Shown in pieces: positions 62,113 to 64,000 of a stretch of 64,000 nucleotides of DNA (the first letter of the stretch is position 1; each line of letters begins with the position of its first letter). The notes beneath the pieces were generated by a model. It saw only the letters and a program-made list of their open reading frames with translations. It ran no database searches and was not told the DNA's origin. This stretch comes from Micromonospora sp. M71_S20 (GTDB lineage: Bacteria; Actinomycetota; Actinomycetes; Mycobacteriales; Micromonosporaceae), in assembly GCF_003664255.1 (NCBI RefSeq), contig NZ_RCCV01000001.1:4712001-4776000 (forward strand), read 5' to 3'. Made by a program: the position numbers and the translations under genes.

Positions 62113-62898
62113 GTGTCCCGCCTCGACGTCCGGACGGTCGACCTGCGCACGATCAACTCACTGACCAAGTACCCGTCCATCCCCACCTACCACGCCCTGG
62201 ACCCCCGCGACGGCGGCCTGCTGGCGGAGTGCGTGGCGTTCACCGGGCCGGTCACCCTCACCGAGAAGATCGACGGGACGAACGCCCGGATCGTCGTGCT
62301 GCCCGGCGGCGCGTACCTGATCGGCAGCCGCGAGGAGCTGCTGTACGCGCGGGGCGACCTGATCGGCAACCCCGCGCTCGGCATCGTCGACGCCCTGCGC
62401 GACGTGGCCGAGCGGCTGGCCGTCGCGGCGGCGGACGACCGGATCACGGTGTTCTACCTGGAGGTGTACGGCGGCAAGGTCACCGCCGCCTCCCGGCACT
62501 ACACCGCCGAGCGCCGGGTCGGGCACCGGCTCTTCGACGTGGCCGTGCTGGACGACCCGGCGCCGATGCTCGACTGGCCGACCCCGCGGATCTCGGCCTG
62601 GCGCGACGGCGGCGGCCAGCGCTTCCTCGGCGAGGCCGACCTCGTGGGGCGGGCCGACGCGCTGGGTCTGCCGACCGTGCCCCGGCTGGCCACCGTCCCC
62701 GCCGGGGACCTGCCCCGCGACATCGCCGGGACGCACGCGTTCCTCACCGGTCACCTGCCCCGGACCCTGGTGGCCCTGGACGGACCGGCCGGCAGGTCCG
62801 AGGGGCTGGTGCTCCGCGCGGCGGACCGCTCGGCCATCGCCAAGGCGCGGTTCCAGGACTACGAGCGCACCCTGAAGCGCCGCGACGGCCGGCGCTGA
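62113..62898 (+). CDS. RNA ligase (Rnl2-like nucleotidyltransferase)
   Basis: 261 aa. Motif I EKIDGTNAR (lysine nucleophile K52), motif III FYLEVYGGKV, motif IV SEGLVLRAADRS and motif V AKARFQDYERTLK appear in the right order for ATP-dependent covalent nucleotidyltransferases of the RNA ligase family. Short, without extra C-terminal domain. GTG 62113 preceded by GAAGGAGCTGCC. It may seal nicked RNA; tRNA or rRNA repair is possible. KptA lies 9 kb away on the other strand. Confidence 0.88.
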   Translation: MSRLDVRTVDLRTINSLTKYPSIPTYHALDPRDGGLLAECVAFTGPVTLTEKIDGTNARIVVLPGGAYLIGSREELLYARGDLIGNPALGIVDALRDVAERLAVAAADDRITVFYLEVYGGKVTAASRHYTAERRVGHRLFDVAVLDDPAPMLDWPTPRISAWRDGGGQRFLGEADLVGRADALGLPTVPRLATVPAGDLPRDIAGTHAFLTGHLPRTLVALDGPAGRSEGLVLRAADRSAIAKARFQDYERTLKRRDGRR

Positions 62899-63012
62899 CC
62901 ACGGTTCGGTGGCGCGCCGGTCAGGCGCGCCACCGGACCGGCCGGCAGGCGGGGCGTCGACGGTCGGGCGCGGGCGTCGGGACGCGACGGGAAGTCCGGC
63001 CCGAACGCCTGG

Positions 63013-63042
63013 ACAATTACAGTTAACAATCCTAATAATTGT
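63013..63042. promoter_or_regulatory. AT-rich inverted repeat before the chitinase gene
   Basis: ACAATTA and TAATTGT form 7-bp perfect arms with 16-bp spacing (ACAATTACAGTTAACAAT is the first part). The 30-bp block is about 80 percent AT in surroundings of more than 70 percent GC and ends 41 bp before the ATG, so it is a likely promoter/operator of the chitinase gene. Confidence 0.65.
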
Positions 63043-63083
63043 GCATCCGTCGATCCGACGGCCCTCGTACCCGGGAGGTCCGG

Positions 63084-64000
63084 ATGCGTCGCCCTGCCCG
63101 AAACCTGCTGCTGGCCGCCGTGGCGGCCCTCGCCACCGTCACCGCCACCACGCTGACCCTCGCCGCGCCGGCCCGCGCCGCCGGCCCGACCGCCACCTTC
63201 GTCAAGACCGCCGACTGGGGCACCGGATGGGAGGGGCGCTACACCGTCACCAACGGCGGCCCGAGCACCATCACCGGCTGGCAGGTCGCCTTCACCCTGC
63301 CCACGGGCACCACGCTCGGCTCCTACTGGGACGCCACGGTGAGCAGCGCCGGCCAGCGGCACACCTTCACCAACCGCTCCTGGAACGGCACCGTGGCCCC
63401 CGGCGCCTCGGTGTCGTTCGGCTTCCTGGCCACCGGCTCCGGTTCCCCCACCGACTGCACGCTCAACGGCGCGCCCTGCTCGGGCGGCACGCCCACCACC
63501 CCGCCCACCACGGCACCGCCCACGACCGCCCCGCCCACCACGGCACCGCCGACCACCCCGCCACCCAGCACGCCGCCGCCGACCACCCCGCCGCCCACCA
63601 CTCCCCCGCCCGGCGGGCTGCCCCGGCACGCGCTGATCGGCTACCTGCACGCCAGCTTCGCCAACGGCTCGGGCTACCTGCGGATGGCCGACGTGCCCGC
63701 CGACTGGGACATCGTCAACCTCGCCTTCGGCGAGCCCACCACGGTCACCTCCGGCGACATCCGGTTCCAGCTCTGCCCGGCCAGCGAGTGCCCCGGCGTC
63801 GAGACCGAGGCCGAGTTCATCGCGGCGATCCGCGCCAAGCAGGCGCAGGGCAAGAAGGTGCTGCTCTCCATCGGCGGGCAGAACGGCCAGGTGCAGCTCA
63901 CCACGACCGCCGCCCGGGACACCTTCGTCCGGTCGGTGTCGGCCATCATCGACCGGTACGGCCTGAACGGGCTCGACATCGACTTCGAGGGGCACTCGCT
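63084..64000 (+). CDS. Secreted chitinase (CBM2 plus GH18), 3' end beyond window
   Basis: 305 codons visible. Signal peptide MRRPARNLLLAAVAALATVT ending near APARAA; CBM2 domain residues about 35-130 (ATFVKTADWGTGWEGRYTVT, ITGWQVAFTLP, CTLNGAPCSGG); Pro/Thr linker of TTAPP/TTPPP repeats about 137-178; GH18 domain beginning HALIGYLHASFANGSG with KVLLSIGGQNG and GLNGLDIDFEG, which contains the catalytic DxDxE residues. It is cut off soon after the catalytic motif. ATG 63084 follows GGGAGGTCCGG. Degrades extracellular chitin; the CBM2 targets it to polysaccharide. Confidence 0.95.
   Translation, partial: MRRPARNLLLAAVAALATVTATTLTLAAPARAAGPTATFVKTADWGTGWEGRYTVTNGGPSTITGWQVAFTLPTGTTLGSYWDATVSSAGQRHTFTNRSWNGTVAPGASVSFGFLATGSGSPTDCTLNGAPCSGGTPTTPPTTAPPTTAPPTTAPPTTPPPSTPPPTTPPPTTPPPGGLPRHALIGYLHASFANGSGYLRMADVPADWDIVNLAFGEPTTVTSGDIRFQLCPASECPGVETEAEFIAAIRAKQAQGKKVLLSIGGQNGQVQLTTTAARDTFVRSVSAIIDRYGLNGLDIDFEGHS

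Overview
The window is very GC-rich (about 74 percent by eye), with dense coding, many 4-bp ATGA/GTGA gene overlaps, frequent GTG starts, and TANNNT -10 boxes only 6-8 nt before start codons (leaderless promoters). Together with the gene content (cobN-chlID-cobO-cobB operon, ECF42/DGPF pair, GH18 chitinase with CBM2, many actinobacterial regulators) this points to an actinobacterium of the Micromonosporaceae, most likely Micromonospora or a close relative. This is inferred from gene style; no 16S or marker comparison was possible. No rRNA, tRNA or CRISPR array was seen.

Layout: (1) 1-12.1 kb, minus strand: a cobalamin operon cobN-chlI/D-cobO-cobB-cobI-cobM-cbiD-cobL (the last gene runs off the left edge), headed by a clear B12 riboswitch (about 11850-12065) and a small unknown ORF with a strong Shine-Dalgarno. 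(2) 12.3-15.7 kb: a NarL-type response regulator with a histidine kinase that carries a 1-bp frameshift, divergent from a serine hydrolase gene broken by a 5-bp tandem duplication. (3) 15.7-24.7 kb: MFS exporter/LacI divergent pair with a perfect palindromic operator, an esterase, an AraC regulator and a 1392-aa hybrid kinase/REC/PP2C-phosphatase/anti-sigma-kinase-like protein. (4) 24.7-30 kb: an accessory stretch with related imperfect palindromic repeats, an orphan AbiEi/DUF559-like gene, an HNH nuclease with a probable reader domain, an HD-domain protein, and an ADP-ribosylglycohydrolase-like protein that has lost its metal-binding aspartates. (5) 30-36 kb: two ABC exporters, one with a TetR and one with a MarR regulator, each with an obvious operator. 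(6) 36-41.2 kb: an amidotransferase of the N-acetylglutaminylglutamine type, a carboxylate-amine ligase, an ECF42-like sigma factor with a DGPF protein. (7) 41.3-48.6 kb, minus strand: a five-gene translationally coupled cassette: SWIM zinc-finger protein, unknown protein, vWA protein, MoxR AAA+ ATPase, DUF5682-like protein. It resembles the poorly understood yehLMPQ genes of enterobacteria and is the best candidate for an undescribed system here. (8) 48.8-56 kb: ArsR/SRPBCC pair, NADAR, an IS5-type transposase remnant, DUF1028, Nudix, RNA 2'-phosphotransferase, a multi-pass membrane hydrolase and smpB. (9) 56-64 kb: a membrane protein overlapping a membrane-anchored amino-acid-binding protein, a molybdate operon (HTH-Mop regulator, modA, modB, modC), a Phd-like protein, an RNA ligase, and the 5' part of a secreted chitinase that runs off the right edge.

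How genes work together: the cob operon makes late corrinoid intermediates and is switched off by cobalamin through the riboswitch; the mod operon imports molybdate under a Mop-domain sensor; the two ABC/regulator loci look like inducible export. NADAR, Nudix, KptA, the ADP-ribosylglycohydrolase relative and an RNA ligase scattered over 28-63 kb share an NAD/ADP-ribose and RNA-end theme, but only proximity supports a functional link.
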